Shown piece after piece: positions 1 through 8,532 of a DNA stretch of 36,670 bases; the first letter of the stretch is position 1, and each line of letters begins with the position of its first letter. The DNA comes from JBBSUQ01 sp964389755 (GTDB lineage Bacteria; Bacteroidota; Bacteroidia; Flavobacteriales_D; Crocinitomicaceae). The position numbers and the translations under genes are program-made. The notes under the pieces are model-generated. The model had not been told where the DNA came from and ran no database searches. It saw only the letters and a list, made by a program, of their open reading frames with translations. The DNA lies in assembly GCA_964389755.1 (NCBI GenBank), contig CAYMEW010000038.1, positions 1 through 36,670 of the forward strand, read 5' to 3'.

Positions 1-631
1 GCTTAAACAATTTAGGCGCTTCCTTCGGAGTTCCGTGAAGCAATTCACGTTGCGGAATACCTGTGGCATTTCCCTGCGCAATCTGACGCACCGTCGACAG
101 TGTGGTTTCTGCGCCGAGTTCCATCAGCCGGTCGTGCAATTCACCTGCCGTTTCATCCGGTCCGATCGCGATCTGCCTGCGTTCGATCACTTTACCCGTG
201 TCGATCTCTTTCTCAATAAAGAAAGTCGTAACACCGCTTTCGCTTTCGCCGTTCATGATCGCACGGTTGATGGGTGCAGCACCTCGGTAATCGGGGAGAA
301 GTGAAGCGTGCAGGTTGATCGTTCCGCGGGGAGGCATCGCCCAGACTGCTTCCGGGAGCATGCGGAAAGCGACCACGACGAACAGTTCTGCCTGAATCGC
401 ACGCAGTGTCTCTATGAAATCAGGATCTTTCAGATTGGTGGGTTGCAAAACGCGCAATCCATGTTTTACAGCGTATTGTTTCACCGCGCTTTCACGCAGT
501 TGTTGTCCGCGCCCGGCCGGTTTGTCCGGAGCCGTGATAACTGCCGAAACACTAAATTCACTGCGTAATTTGTCTAAAATGGCCACGGCGAACTCCGGGG
601 TACCCATAAAAACAACGGGAAAATCTTTCAT
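1..631 (-). CDS. fmt: Methionyl-tRNA formyltransferase, C-terminal part cut by window edge
   Basis: Formylates the amino group of Met-tRNAfMet using 10-formyltetrahydrofolate, producing the cytoplasmic initiator tRNA. The minus-strand reading frame starts at ATG 631 and gives about 210 residues before the window ends; complete family members are about 310, so the C-terminal tRNA-binding domain is missing here. Visible landmarks are the N-terminal VVFMGTPEFAV strand, the core motif INLHASLLPDYRGAAPI (N106 and H108 correspond to the catalytic Asn and His) and IDTG with the catalytic Asp near residue 144. It lies 5 bases after the stop of the MATE gene, so it is probably the third gene of an rlmI-MATE-fmt transcript. 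Identification is firm; only the truncation, an artefact of the window, limits it. Confidence 0.96.
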   Translation of the reverse strand, partial: MKDFPVVFMGTPEFAVAILDKLRSEFSVSAVITAPDKPAGRGQQLRESAVKQYAVKHGLRVLQPTNLKDPDFIETLRAIQAELFVVVAFRMLPEAVWAMPPRGTINLHASLLPDYRGAAPINRAIMNGESESGVTTFFIEKEIDTGKVIERRQIAIGPDETAGELHDRLMELGAETTLSTVRQIAQGNATGIPQRELLHGTPKEAPKLFK

Positions 632-636
632 TTTGA

Positions 637-1965
637 TCAAACTTCTTTGGTGCGCCACTCAAAAAAGCGAAGGTAGCCTACCGAGAGCAACGCGAGGGTT
701 CCGAAATAAACGTATTCCACCGTCCACACATAAAAAATGTCCCATTCGAAGATCTTAACGAACAGGAATGCGGACAGGATGTATACAAAAGTACTGATTA
801 GCTCGATAAAAAGTGTAATGCGCGTGTGTCCGCTTCCATTGATCGTCTGGAAATAGACGCTTGCAAAGCCGAACAACAGGATCGAAAAGAAGATGTAACG
901 CAGGATAGAAGCACTGGTTTCCACATAGGCTTCTCCCGGATTAATGAGTGAGATCAGTTTTTCGGGGTAAAGGATGGCACCGTGGAAAAAGAGCAGGAGA
1001 AACGCAAGCGTCAGCAACTGGATTCGGCGCTTAATGAGCGGCAATGCGGCCAGGTTGTTTCGCCCGAGGTACTGTGAAATATAGGTTTTGGTAGTCGCTG
1101 CGAAGCCCCATACCGGTACAAAAGCCAGGAAGTAGATCGAACGGATGTTTTGGGAAACGGTAAGTTCGAATTTTCCCATTTGTTCGACCCAGGTGAAGAA
1201 AACAGTCCAGGTGGCAAGTGCCAAAAATCCCTGCAACATCAGTGGAATGCCGATCCGGAACAATTCGCGAAATGATGCGGCGTTGAAACTTAAGTGTCCC
1301 AACAGCCGAAATTGCCGGCGTTCCTGTGAACGCAGCAGGAAAAAACACAGGCTTAGCATGCCGAGTCCGTCGGCAATCACCGAAGCGATCGCAGCGCCTT
1401 CCAGCCCGAGGGCGGCAAAGTTTCCGAATCCGAAAATAAAGAGGTAATCGAGTACAATGTTCGAAACAGCCGTGATCACCGAACAGACGAGAACTACCCA
1501 GGTTTTCCCGGTTGCAAAGAAAAATGCCTGGATCGGTAAGGACAGCATGGCGAACAATAGTCCGTAACTCCGGATGCCGATAAAGGTACTCTGTGCCGTG
1601 GCAATGTCGGCATGACGTGAGTAACTGAAGATCAGTTTATCGAAGAAGAACTGGATGAGCGCAAAGAACAATAGTGCGATCAGGGCCTGTCCGAGAATCG
1701 ACGTACCGAAGATCCGTCCGATCGCATGTGTATTATCCTGCCCGATCCGTCGCGCGATCACAATTTGCGAAGCATCACCGAGTCCCTGCATACACATAAA
1801 TACCGTAACATAGATCAGGCCGGCATTTCCCGCTGCGTCAAAGGACAAGGTGTCAAAACGACTCAGGAAGGAAGCGTCGGTTATCAAAACGATCGACTGG
1901 ATAAAGGTGGATACCATCAATGGTATCGCGACCCCAAGAATACGCCGGTAGCTGATCTCAAGCAT
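637..1965 (-). CDS. MATE family multidrug/toxin efflux transporter
   Basis: A 442-residue polytopic inner-membrane protein with about twelve hydrophobic segments in two similar halves, the size and layout of MATE (NorM/DinF-like) Na+- or H+-coupled exporters. Typical family features are the N-terminal RILGVAIPLMVSTFIQSI helix, a repeat-like RIGIPLMLQGFLALATWTVF helix opening the second half near residue 240, and small/Gly-rich helices such as FGFGNFAALGLEGAAIASV. No signal peptide is expected. Its ATG overlaps the rlmI stop by one base (TAATG), implying translational coupling, and fmt follows after 5 bases. Substrate cannot be read from sequence; drugs, cationic toxins or metabolites are all possible. 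The pairing with translation genes is probably only transcriptional convenience. Confidence 0.9.
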   Translation of the reverse strand: MLEISYRRILGVAIPLMVSTFIQSIVLITDASFLSRFDTLSFDAAGNAGLIYVTVFMCMQGLGDASQIVIARRIGQDNTHAIGRIFGTSILGQALIALLFFALIQFFFDKLIFSYSRHADIATAQSTFIGIRSYGLLFAMLSLPIQAFFFATGKTWVVLVCSVITAVSNIVLDYLFIFGFGNFAALGLEGAAIASVIADGLGMLSLCFFLLRSQERRQFRLLGHLSFNAASFRELFRIGIPLMLQGFLALATWTVFFTWVEQMGKFELTVSQNIRSIYFLAFVPVWGFAATTKTYISQYLGRNNLAALPLIKRRIQLLTLAFLLLFFHGAILYPEKLISLINPGEAYVETSASILRYIFFSILLFGFASVYFQTINGSGHTRITLFIELISTFVYILSAFLFVKIFEWDIFYVWTVEYVYFGTLALLSVGYLRFFEWRTKEV

Positions 1966-3134
1966 TATTCAACCTGGAGCACAAGGCCCTTGAGATATTC
2001 GCCTTCGGGATGGAAAGCATTCACCGGATGATCGGCCGGCTGGTGCAGTTGTTCCAGGATACGTACGTTGCGCCCGGATTCGACGGCTGCGGCTATCACG
2101 GTATTCGTAAACAGGTATTTATCCACGACCTGCGAGCAGGAAAAAGTGAAAATGATTCCACCGGGACGAATTTGCCGGATCGCATGTGCGTTCAGCCGTT
2201 TATAACCCTGGATCGCTTTGTGACGTTTCTCGCGATGTTTGGCAAAGGCAGGCGGGTCAAGTACGATGATGTCATAATCTTCGGGAAGTTCTTTCATATA
2301 ATCCATTGCATCGGCCACAATTGACTTGTGCTGCGCCTCCATCCCGTTCAGCGCTACGTTATCATCCGTCAGCACGATCGCTTTTTTCGAACTGTCCAGC
2401 GAATGCGCAAATTCGGCACCGCCTGCGAGGGAAGAAAGACTGAAACCTCCCGAGTAACAAAAAGTGTTCAGAACCTTACGTCCGTTAGCATATCGAGCCA
2501 GAAGCGCCCTGTTCTCACGCTGATCGATAAAAAATCCGGTTTTTTGTCCGTGGATCCAGTCAATATTATAGCGAATTCCGTTCTCCAGCGCAACATGTGG
2601 CACCGCTACGGTTCCGGATAGAAAACCGTCCTGTGCATCGGAGCGCCCCGGTAAGGTTTCCGATGATTTATTATATACAGCTTTTAGCTTCGGTCCGATC
2701 ACGGTTTGTAAAGCCGTGTGGATCTCGTTCAATTGAGAAAACATCCCGATGCTGTGACACTGGATGATCGCCACGCCGTTGTAAAAGTCGATAATCAGTC
2801 CGGGCAAACGGTCACCTTCGCCGTGAACGATCCGGAAAATGTTGTTTCGTTCGTTCAAAAGTCCATTTTGTAGGCGCAGTTCCCAGGCATTGGCAATGCG
2901 ATTCGTGAAAAAATCCTGGTCTGCCGTTCCTTCCGAAAAACGCAAAATGCGTACGGCAATCGTGGCGTGCTGAAAATGCCCCACGGCCAGGAAACGTCCT
3001 TTGTGGTCACAAACCGTAACGAGTTCACCGTCTTTTAGTTCGCTGGTGTCGGAACTGATTGCACCGGAAAATACCCAGGGGTGTTGTCGTAAGATCGAAC
3101 TGACCTTTTGTTTGTGAATGTGTACCTGATTCAT
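1965..3134 (-). CDS. rlmI: RlmI-like class I SAM-dependent 23S rRNA (cytosine-C5) methyltransferase
   Basis: Predicted cytoplasmic enzyme that methylates a cytosine of 23S rRNA (C1962 in E. coli) using S-adenosylmethionine. The 389 residues are close to the 396 of E. coli RlmI. Order of domains: an N-terminal PUA-like RNA-binding domain (about 1-75, opening HIHKQKVSSILRQHPWVFSG), a small linking domain, then a Rossmann methyltransferase domain with motif I NTFCYSGGFSLSSLAGGA, motif IV VLDPPAFAKH and the FTFSCSQ motif carrying the candidate nucleophilic Cys. The start chosen is the ATG at 3134; a -7 promoter box lies just upstream. First gene of a run with the MATE exporter (1-base overlap) and fmt. 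The assignment to RlmI rather than a close paralogue (RlmK-C or RlmO type) rests on length and PUA domain. Confidence 0.88.
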   Translation of the reverse strand: MNQVHIHKQKVSSILRQHPWVFSGAISSDTSELKDGELVTVCDHKGRFLAVGHFQHATIAVRILRFSEGTADQDFFTNRIANAWELRLQNGLLNERNNIFRIVHGEGDRLPGLIIDFYNGVAIIQCHSIGMFSQLNEIHTALQTVIGPKLKAVYNKSSETLPGRSDAQDGFLSGTVAVPHVALENGIRYNIDWIHGQKTGFFIDQRENRALLARYANGRKVLNTFCYSGGFSLSSLAGGAEFAHSLDSSKKAIVLTDDNVALNGMEAQHKSIVADAMDYMKELPEDYDIIVLDPPAFAKHREKRHKAIQGYKRLNAHAIRQIRPGGIIFTFSCSQVVDKYLFTNTVIAAAVESGRNVRILEQLHQPADHPVNAFHPEGEYLKGLVLQVE

Positions 3135-3453
3135 ACTTTTAAAAGTGCAAAATTAACCGAATTAATCGATCCTGCCGGGATGAAACGTGGAATTAAGCGC
3201 TGTTTTTAAGGAAATATTCTGTAGATTTAACCACGACCAGAAACTGAGAAGACTACAAACTTTAGCTGCATGATGTATTTGAACAAAGTTGCGTATCGCT
3301 TACAAAACATGGCACATAGCCCACACGGTATCGAACCTGAAAGGAGTGGTGATCTGCCGTCCGAACAGAATCTATTAAGAAAACGGAAACGATAAATCCG
3401 TATTACTGATTTCAACGTAAATAGTAAAAAATAGTTAACTAACGCATTTTAGG
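3135..3453. other. Divergent intergenic region between rlmI and the kinase-like gene
   Basis: This 319-base gap separates two divergently transcribed genes. Apart from the rlmI -7 box at its left end I see no gene, no strong hairpin and no repeat. The only reading frames are short and have no recognisable protein character. It should hold the promoter of the kinase-like gene at 3454, but no perfect TAnnTTTG box lies near that start. Confidence 0.5.
3148..3155 (-). promoter_or_regulatory. Bacteroidota -7 box for rlmI
   Basis: On the minus strand this reads TAATTTTG, an exact match to TAnnTTTG. It sits 13 bases before the rlmI start codon, so the 5' leader would be only about 8-10 bases. I see no TTG at the usual -33 distance. 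Confidence 0.45.
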
Positions 3454-4527
3454 ATGGTGGTGACAGACTTGTCCATACTCGATAACCTTATTGAAGGCGT
3501 AATGGTGCTTGATCGCAGCTATCACGTCACATTTATGAATAAATCGGCCGTAGCGCAGAACTGGTTCGGCGAACACCTGCTTCATAAAAATCTCCGGGAT
3601 GAATTCCCGCAATTGCACAATTCCCGCATGCACAAGGGCATTGAACTGGCTTTCACGGAAAGACGTTCCGATCGCTTTGTATTTGAATTCACCGGAGACG
3701 GCGGGATCATTCGCTTTTTTGACATCAGCATTTATGCCGATGATGATCACGTGCTGCTATTTACGCTGGATGTCACACGCCAGGTGGAGGCGGAGATTGT
3801 GATGAAAAATGAAAACAGCACGCTGCAACGACTTGTAAACAACCGTACCAGGCATATCCAGGCTAAAACGCGCGAACTCGAAGAACTGACATTTTCGGCC
3901 AGTTATGAACTCAACCGAAGTATCCGGAAACTGCAGAATAAGTTTTCGAATATCAAATCCGGTATTCGCCAGACGGATGAAGAATTGAAAAATCTCCTGC
4001 GTGAAATGGACGAGGAGCTGATCCAGATGGATAAGTTCATTGTGGGCTTACGCCGTTTACAGGATATTGGTGCCAATACTTCCATTTCAAATCTGAACCT
4101 GCACCAGATCTATATCGAAGAGCGTGACAAACTCGTGCGTGAGTATCCCGGTAAAACCGTTCGCTTCGAAAGTGATCTCCTGCCATCTGTGAAAGGATAC
4201 GAAAAGGAAATGAGGCTGATATTTCGGAACCTGATCGATAATGCCATTAAATTTTCCAAACCTGCTGAAGTCTGCGAGGTCAGTATATTTGCGGACTCGG
4301 ATGATCGTGAATTCAGTTTCACGATCCAGGATATGGGGATCGGTTTCGATGAAAAGTACAGTGAGAAGATCTTTCTCCTTTTCCAGAAACTGACCGGTAC
4401 ATCCTTCGGGAATGGAATCGGTCTCACAAAATGCCGCAAAGCCGTTGAATTACACAATGGGCGCATTGAAGTGGAATCCGAACCGGGCACAGGCTCGCGC
4501 TTTACGGTAACGATTCCGCGCTTGTAA
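3454..4527 (+). CDS. PAS domain histidine-kinase-like protein lacking the phospho-acceptor His
   Basis: A 357-residue soluble sensor-kinase-like protein. Residues 1-115 look like a PAS sensor domain (ILDNLIEGVMVLDRSYHVTF is a typical PAS opening, which supports the start at 3454). A coiled-coil linker follows (about 110-150), then a dimerisation helix pair (145-215) and a HATPase_c domain (225-355). The ATP-binding boxes look intact: N box NLIDNAIKFS with N263, G1 box DMGIGF with D293, G2 box GNGIGLTKCRKAVELHNG. The dimerisation helix reads LTFSASYELNRSIRKL, whereas kinases of this type have a His where Y151 stands (SHDL...). So ATP binding is probably kept while autophosphorylation on His is lost. 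There is no transmembrane segment and no response regulator nearby. It may act as a regulator or scaffold of another kinase rather than as a kinase. Confidence 0.85.
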   Translation: MVVTDLSILDNLIEGVMVLDRSYHVTFMNKSAVAQNWFGEHLLHKNLRDEFPQLHNSRMHKGIELAFTERRSDRFVFEFTGDGGIIRFFDISIYADDDHVLLFTLDVTRQVEAEIVMKNENSTLQRLVNNRTRHIQAKTRELEELTFSASYELNRSIRKLQNKFSNIKSGIRQTDEELKNLLREMDEELIQMDKFIVGLRRLQDIGANTSISNLNLHQIYIEERDKLVREYPGKTVRFESDLLPSVKGYEKEMRLIFRNLIDNAIKFSKPAEVCEVSIFADSDDREFSFTIQDMGIGFDEKYSEKIFLLFQKLTGTSFGNGIGLTKCRKAVELHNGRIEVESEPGTGSRFTVTIPRL

Positions 4528-4541
4528 CATTATTCTGAAAC

Positions 4542-4562
4542 CGGATGCCGTTATCCGTTTTT
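4542..4562 (+). terminator. Weak intrinsic terminator after the kinase-like gene
   Basis: CGGAT (4542-4546) pairs with ATCCG (4553-4557), followed by five T. The stem is short. A second hairpin, TTTCCG/CGGAAA (4572-4577 and 4584-4589), lies between this and the stop of the convergent gene. Confidence 0.4.
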
Positions 4563-4595
4563 AACGGTTAATTTCCGTTTCTGCGGAAAGTGATT

Positions 4596-4946
4596 TCAGA
4601 AGCTGACTTCTTTCACCGAGATCTTTATGGAACTGCAGTCTTTGGTATGTACCTTTTCCCGGAATTCAATCGTTGAACCCGGCAGAATGCCCACATTGAG
4701 TTTAATCTCATCCCGAACTGTCGTGCCGTAGGAGTCGATCCCTTCTGCCAGTAAGACGATGTCACGGACGGTTCTCGTACCATTGTTGGTCACGCGGCCC
4801 GTTACCTGCGGGATACTGAAAAACAGGCTTTCCGAACAACTAAAGGTGACATTTATTTTCTGAATGGCCTCTTCCTGCGTCGGATATGATTCCAACAAAT
4901 AGCAGGAGTGAAGCATCAGGCAAATCAAAAAACAGCATTTGTACAT
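4596..4946 (-). CDS. Small secreted/lipoprotein-like protein of unknown function
   Basis: 116 residues. The N-terminus (MYKCCFLICLMLHSCYLL) is a short hydrophobic export signal; LHSC resembles a lipobox but the His at -2 is unusual, so lipidation is uncertain. The rest is predicted beta-rich, with a segment PQVTGRVTNNGTRTVRDIVL followed by GSTIEFREKV. This looks like a single immunoglobulin-like fold of the FxLyD/CARDB kind, in which two partners' 'novel versus inherited' strands flank an NNG turn. Two Cys (in FSCSES and KDCSS) could form a disulfide in the periplasm. It lies 59 bases downstream of the DEAD-box helicase gene on the same strand, so it may share its transcript, but no functional link is evident. 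Fold assignment is inference. Confidence 0.6.
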   Translation of the reverse strand: MYKCCFLICLMLHSCYLLESYPTQEEAIQKINVTFSCSESLFFSIPQVTGRVTNNGTRTVRDIVLLAEGIDSYGTTVRDEIKLNVGILPGSTIEFREKVHTKDCSSIKISVKEVSF

Positions 4947-5005
4947 GATTCAGGTTAAATCAGGTGAATTTTTTTGTGTTTAACGCAAGAAAGGGAACTT
5001 TCTGA

Positions 5006-6301
5006 TTATTTTGTTTCGTTTTTCGGGCCGGAAGCAGGTCCCGAGCCACTCTTAGGACCTCCTTTTTTGCGCCGTGGGTTGAACTTCCGCTTTTTATTAC
5101 CTTCCGGTTTTCCGCCTTTATTACCTGAAGAACGTTTGTGTCCGGGTTTGCCTTCTTTCCACTCCGGGCCGGGACCGATTGCTTCAGGCGGTGCCTGTTT
5201 GGGAATCTCCATTTCGATCAGGCGCTCGATCTTCCGTAGTTTGTGCATGTCCTTTTCGTTGACGAGCGTAAAAGCTTCTCCCTTTGTGTTGGCTCTTGCG
5301 GTTCGTCCGATGCGGTGCACGTAATCCTCGGCGTCATGCGGCACGTCGTAGTTGATGACCATGTTGATCTCCTTGATGTCGATCCCGCGGCTCATCACGT
5401 CCGTTGCAACCAGGATCCGCAGTTGGCGCGAGCGGAACTTACTGAGTACTTCCTCGCGTTCGTCCTGTTCGAGGTTGGATGAGATTCCGCTGGCGGAATA
5501 ACGTTTGCGCTGTAGTCCGCGCACGATATCCGAGACCTTGCTTTTGGCAGAAGTGAAGACCAGGATGCTTTCATAATCTTTTCGTTCCGAGAGGATGTGG
5601 TCCAGCACGCGGATCTTTTGCTCTTCAAATGTCAGCACAGCCTGTTGGGTTACACCTTCGGCGGGTTTCGATATGGAAAGCGAGATCTCTTCCGGATCGT
5701 GCAATAAGGATTTAGCGAGTCTGCGAATCCCATCGGGCATGGTAGCGCTGAATAACAGGTTTTGCCTTTTTGCCGGGAGGTACGAAATGATCTGGCGCAG
5801 GTCGTCCGAAAAGCCCATGTCGAGCATGCGGTCGGCTTCATCGAGCACGAGGTGTTTTACGTGCTTAAAGTTCACATATCCCTGCTTGAGGTGCGAGAGG
5901 AGTTTCCCGGGCGTTGCCACGATGATATCCGTTCCTTTCGTAAGCGCTTCTTTTTGCTGGTCCCAGTCCTTGCCGTCACCGCCACCGTAAATAGCCATTG
6001 AACCGACTGAAATAAAGTAGGCGAGGCCCTGGATCTGTTGATCGATCTGCACGGCGAGTTCGCGTGTCGGAACGATGATCAGGGTGTCGACGGAAGTGTC
6101 CTGCTTGCCGACGAGTTTATCCAGGATCGGCAGCACGAAAGCCCCGGTCTTACCGGTTCCCGTTTGTGCACAGGCGATCAGATCGCGCTCCCGGAGGATG
6201 ATCGGAATGGCCTTTTCCTGGATAGGAGTTGCTTCTTCAAAGCCCATGTATCCCATGGCTTCGAGCAACTGTTCATTAAGATTAAGTTCTGTAAATTTCA
6301 T
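5006..6301 (-). CDS. DEAD-box ATP-dependent RNA helicase, RhlE-like
   Basis: A 431-residue cytoplasmic RNA helicase that remodels RNA or RNP structure using ATP. All signature motifs are present in order: Q motif (FTELNLNEQLLEAM...ATPIQ, residues 3-28), Walker A AQTGTGKT (45-52), PTRELA (78-83), DEAD (154-157), SAT near 186, and HRIGRTAR near 331 in the second RecA domain. The C-terminal 60 residues are strongly basic and rich in Lys, Gly and Pro, the usual disordered RNA-binding tail of RhlE-like helicases in Bacteroidota. Such proteins assist ribosome assembly and mRNA turnover, often in the cold. It is followed on the same strand by a small secreted protein gene. The subfamily name is by overall resemblance; the DEAD-box assignment is certain. 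Confidence 0.93.
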   Translation of the reverse strand: MKFTELNLNEQLLEAMGYMGFEEATPIQEKAIPIILRERDLIACAQTGTGKTGAFVLPILDKLVGKQDTSVDTLIIVPTRELAVQIDQQIQGLAYFISVGSMAIYGGGDGKDWDQQKEALTKGTDIIVATPGKLLSHLKQGYVNFKHVKHLVLDEADRMLDMGFSDDLRQIISYLPAKRQNLLFSATMPDGIRRLAKSLLHDPEEISLSISKPAEGVTQQAVLTFEEQKIRVLDHILSERKDYESILVFTSAKSKVSDIVRGLQRKRYSASGISSNLEQDEREEVLSKFRSRQLRILVATDVMSRGIDIKEINMVINYDVPHDAEDYVHRIGRTARANTKGEAFTLVNEKDMHKLRKIERLIEMEIPKQAPPEAIGPGPEWKEGKPGHKRSSGNKGGKPEGNKKRKFNPRRKKGGPKSGSGPASGPKNETK

Positions 6302-6462
6302 TCGGGCATGAAGTTAACCAAAATTCGGTAATGTGTCCGGTTTTTGGGACGATGAGTTGTAAGCCCTGTTCTTCGAAATAACTATTCAGGCGTTATATTT
6401 CAATACGATCCCGAACAATTTACCGTGCGGACTGTCTTTTTTTTGGAAAGATACCTTATGTT

Positions 6463-7983
6463 ATGAGAGAAGCGATCAAATTCACATTCATTGCCCTTTT
6501 TGTTGCCGGCCTGATCGTGGCTACGGCAATTTGGCCCGTATACGGTTTTTCAACCTTTGGTGTTTTGCTTTTTGCACTGGGAATCTACGACCTTGTACAA
6601 ACAAAGCATACGGTATTGCGCAACTTCCCGGTGATCGGACATATACGCTACCTGATGGAACTTGTCAGACCGGAACTGCATCAGTATTTCGTAGAGTCCG
6701 ACACAGACGGCCGGCCAATCGACCGCAATCACAGAACTTATATTTACGAGCGCGCCAAACTGGAGAATGAGACGCATCCCTTCGGAACGGAACTGGACGT
6801 GGAGCAGGAGAATTTCAAATGGATGCAACACAGTATCTATCCCGCCAAAATCTTACAAGAACCGCCGCGCGTACTTGTTGGCGGACCGGATTGCACGCAG
6901 CCTTATTCTGCGAGCCTGTTCAATATTTCTGCAATGAGTTTCGGTGCCCTGAGCAAAAATGCCGTGCTCGCACTCAACAAGGGCGCTAAGCACGGAGGTT
7001 TCTTTCACGATACGGGAGAAGGCGGAATCGCCGAATATCACTTGCAGGGAGGAGATCTGGTCTACGAAGTGGGAACGGGGTATTTCGGTTGCCGGGATGA
7101 GGACGGACACTTCTCCCCGGAAGAATTTCAGCAAAAAGCAGCCATCCCGGAAGTCAAAATGATCGAGATCAAGATCTCACAGGGAGCAAAACCCGGACAC
7201 GGAGGCGTACTTCCCGCGGCGAAGAACAACGAGGAGATCGCGAAGATCCGCGGACTCAAACCGCATACGGACGTTATTTCGCCTCCCGGACACAGTGCGT
7301 TCTCGGATGCGGAAGGATTGCTTCGCTTCGTTCAGCAAATGCGCGAACTGTCCAATGGCAAACCGATCGGTTTCAAGCTCTGCATCGGCAGCAAGGCCGA
7401 ATTTGACGAGATCTGTCAGAAAATGGTAGAAACAGGCATCAAGCCCGATTTTATTACCGTTGACGGCGCAGAAGGAGGGACCGGGGCCGCACCGATCGAT
7501 TTTAGTAACTACGTCGGTATGCCCTGGGAGAAAGCGCTCATTTTCGTGGTGGACACGTTGCACGGCTACGGTTTAAAACGCGATATCAAAGTGTTTACCG
7601 CCACCAAGATCTTTACGGCATTCGATATTTTCAAAGCGCTTTGTATCGGTGCGGACATCTGTAATACTGCGCGCGGCATGATGCTCGCTTTGGGATGTAT
7701 CCAGGCTTTGCGTTGCGACACGAATAAATGTCCGACAGGCGTGACGACCAACAATCCGACACTGATGCGCGGGCTTGTAGTCGAGGACAAATGGAAACGC
7801 GTGTACAACTATCACCGCGAGACCCTGAAGGATTTCCTGCAGTTATTTGCTGCGTCCGGATGCAGTGAACTCGGAGAACTGAATCGCAAACTGATCTACA
7901 AGAAGACCAATGACGATATTTATTCGTACGAGACCCTTTACCCCAGCGTTCCGGAAGGAGCCTACCTCAACGTGGTCGAGTAA
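6463..7983 (+). CDS. FMN-binding glutamate-synthase-family protein, membrane-anchored and stand-alone
   Basis: A 506-residue protein containing the FMN-binding synthase domain of glutamate synthase (GltB central/C-terminal part) but no glutaminase domain. Residues 1-45 hold one or two transmembrane helices (KFTFIALFVAGLIVATAIW), so the enzyme is probably anchored to the inner membrane facing the cytoplasm. Core motifs include NISAMSFGALSKNAV, GEGGIAEYH, KISQGAKPGHGG, ITVDGAEGGTGAAP and TARGMMLALGC. C412, C418 and C423 form Cx5Cx4C, matching the [3Fe-4S] cluster motif of GltS. Such enzymes are annotated as glutamate synthase-like or as members of the FMN_red/GltS domain family, but the physiological substrate is not settled; ammonia would have to come from elsewhere. 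First gene of a plus-strand run ending at 10380. The family is firm, the reaction is not. Confidence 0.9.
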   Translation: MREAIKFTFIALFVAGLIVATAIWPVYGFSTFGVLLFALGIYDLVQTKHTVLRNFPVIGHIRYLMELVRPELHQYFVESDTDGRPIDRNHRTYIYERAKLENETHPFGTELDVEQENFKWMQHSIYPAKILQEPPRVLVGGPDCTQPYSASLFNISAMSFGALSKNAVLALNKGAKHGGFFHDTGEGGIAEYHLQGGDLVYEVGTGYFGCRDEDGHFSPEEFQQKAAIPEVKMIEIKISQGAKPGHGGVLPAAKNNEEIAKIRGLKPHTDVISPPGHSAFSDAEGLLRFVQQMRELSNGKPIGFKLCIGSKAEFDEICQKMVETGIKPDFITVDGAEGGTGAAPIDFSNYVGMPWEKALIFVVDTLHGYGLKRDIKVFTATKIFTAFDIFKALCIGADICNTARGMMLALGCIQALRCDTNKCPTGVTTNNPTLMRGLVVEDKWKRVYNYHRETLKDFLQLFAASGCSELGELNRKLIYKKTNDDIYSYETLYPSVPEGAYLNVVE

Positions 7984-8070
7984 TTCAACGGACTAATTTT
8001 CGTTCGCGATTCCTGTGAATAATGCATCGGGCATTCATTTTTTGTATCTTTCCGGTCAATTGTTCAGAGC

Positions 8071-8532
8071 ATGCAAAGTAAGCAGATCATCACCGTTGTA
8101 GCAATTAGCCTCTCGCTGGCTTTTGCCTGTCTTTTCGGATACGGTTACGTGACCACACTGATAGCCTGGCAGGTAGAACCCCTGCATTTGACTTCAACAG
8201 GAATGCTGCCACCGGGCAGGTGGGAACTTGTTTTTGCCTTTTTGGCCATCATACCGGCTTACCTGATCATCGCGCTCTTGATGAAGGTGCGCACACTTTT
8301 ACAATCCCTTTTAATTGTTACGATGATCCTGGTTATGGGGTTTATTTTCTGGGAGATGGAATTGCTGCGCATGCGTGAAACGGGGAACGAACTGAATATT
8401 TCTTCGCACATTCGGCTGACTGTTTCACTGGAGAACCTGAACCTGCACTGGCACGCGGTGATCGGAATGGTGGTCGGGGCCCTGCTCGGTGCGCTGATCG
8501 TATACCGGAACAACCGAAAGCAATTGCAGTGA
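8071..8532 (+). CDS. Unrecognised four-helix inner-membrane protein
   Basis: 153 residues with four hydrophobic helices: about 5-27 (IITVVAISLSLAFACLFGYG), 52-70, 80-98 and 125-143. An extracytoplasmic loop between helices one and two contains TSTGMLPPGRWEL. The C-terminal helix is Gly/Ala-rich (GMVVGALLGALIVY) and ends in a basic tail RNNRKQ, consistent with a cytoplasmic C-terminus. I do not recognise a family. A near-match to the -7 box, TATCTTTC, lies at 8045-8052. The next gene starts inside this one's stop codon (GTGA), so the two are translationally coupled and may work together in the envelope. Confidence 0.7.
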   Translation: MQSKQIITVVAISLSLAFACLFGYGYVTTLIAWQVEPLHLTSTGMLPPGRWELVFAFLAIIPAYLIIALLMKVRTLLQSLLIVTMILVMGFIFWEMELLRMRETGNELNISSHIRLTVSLENLNLHWHAVIGMVVGALLGALIVYRNNRKQLQ

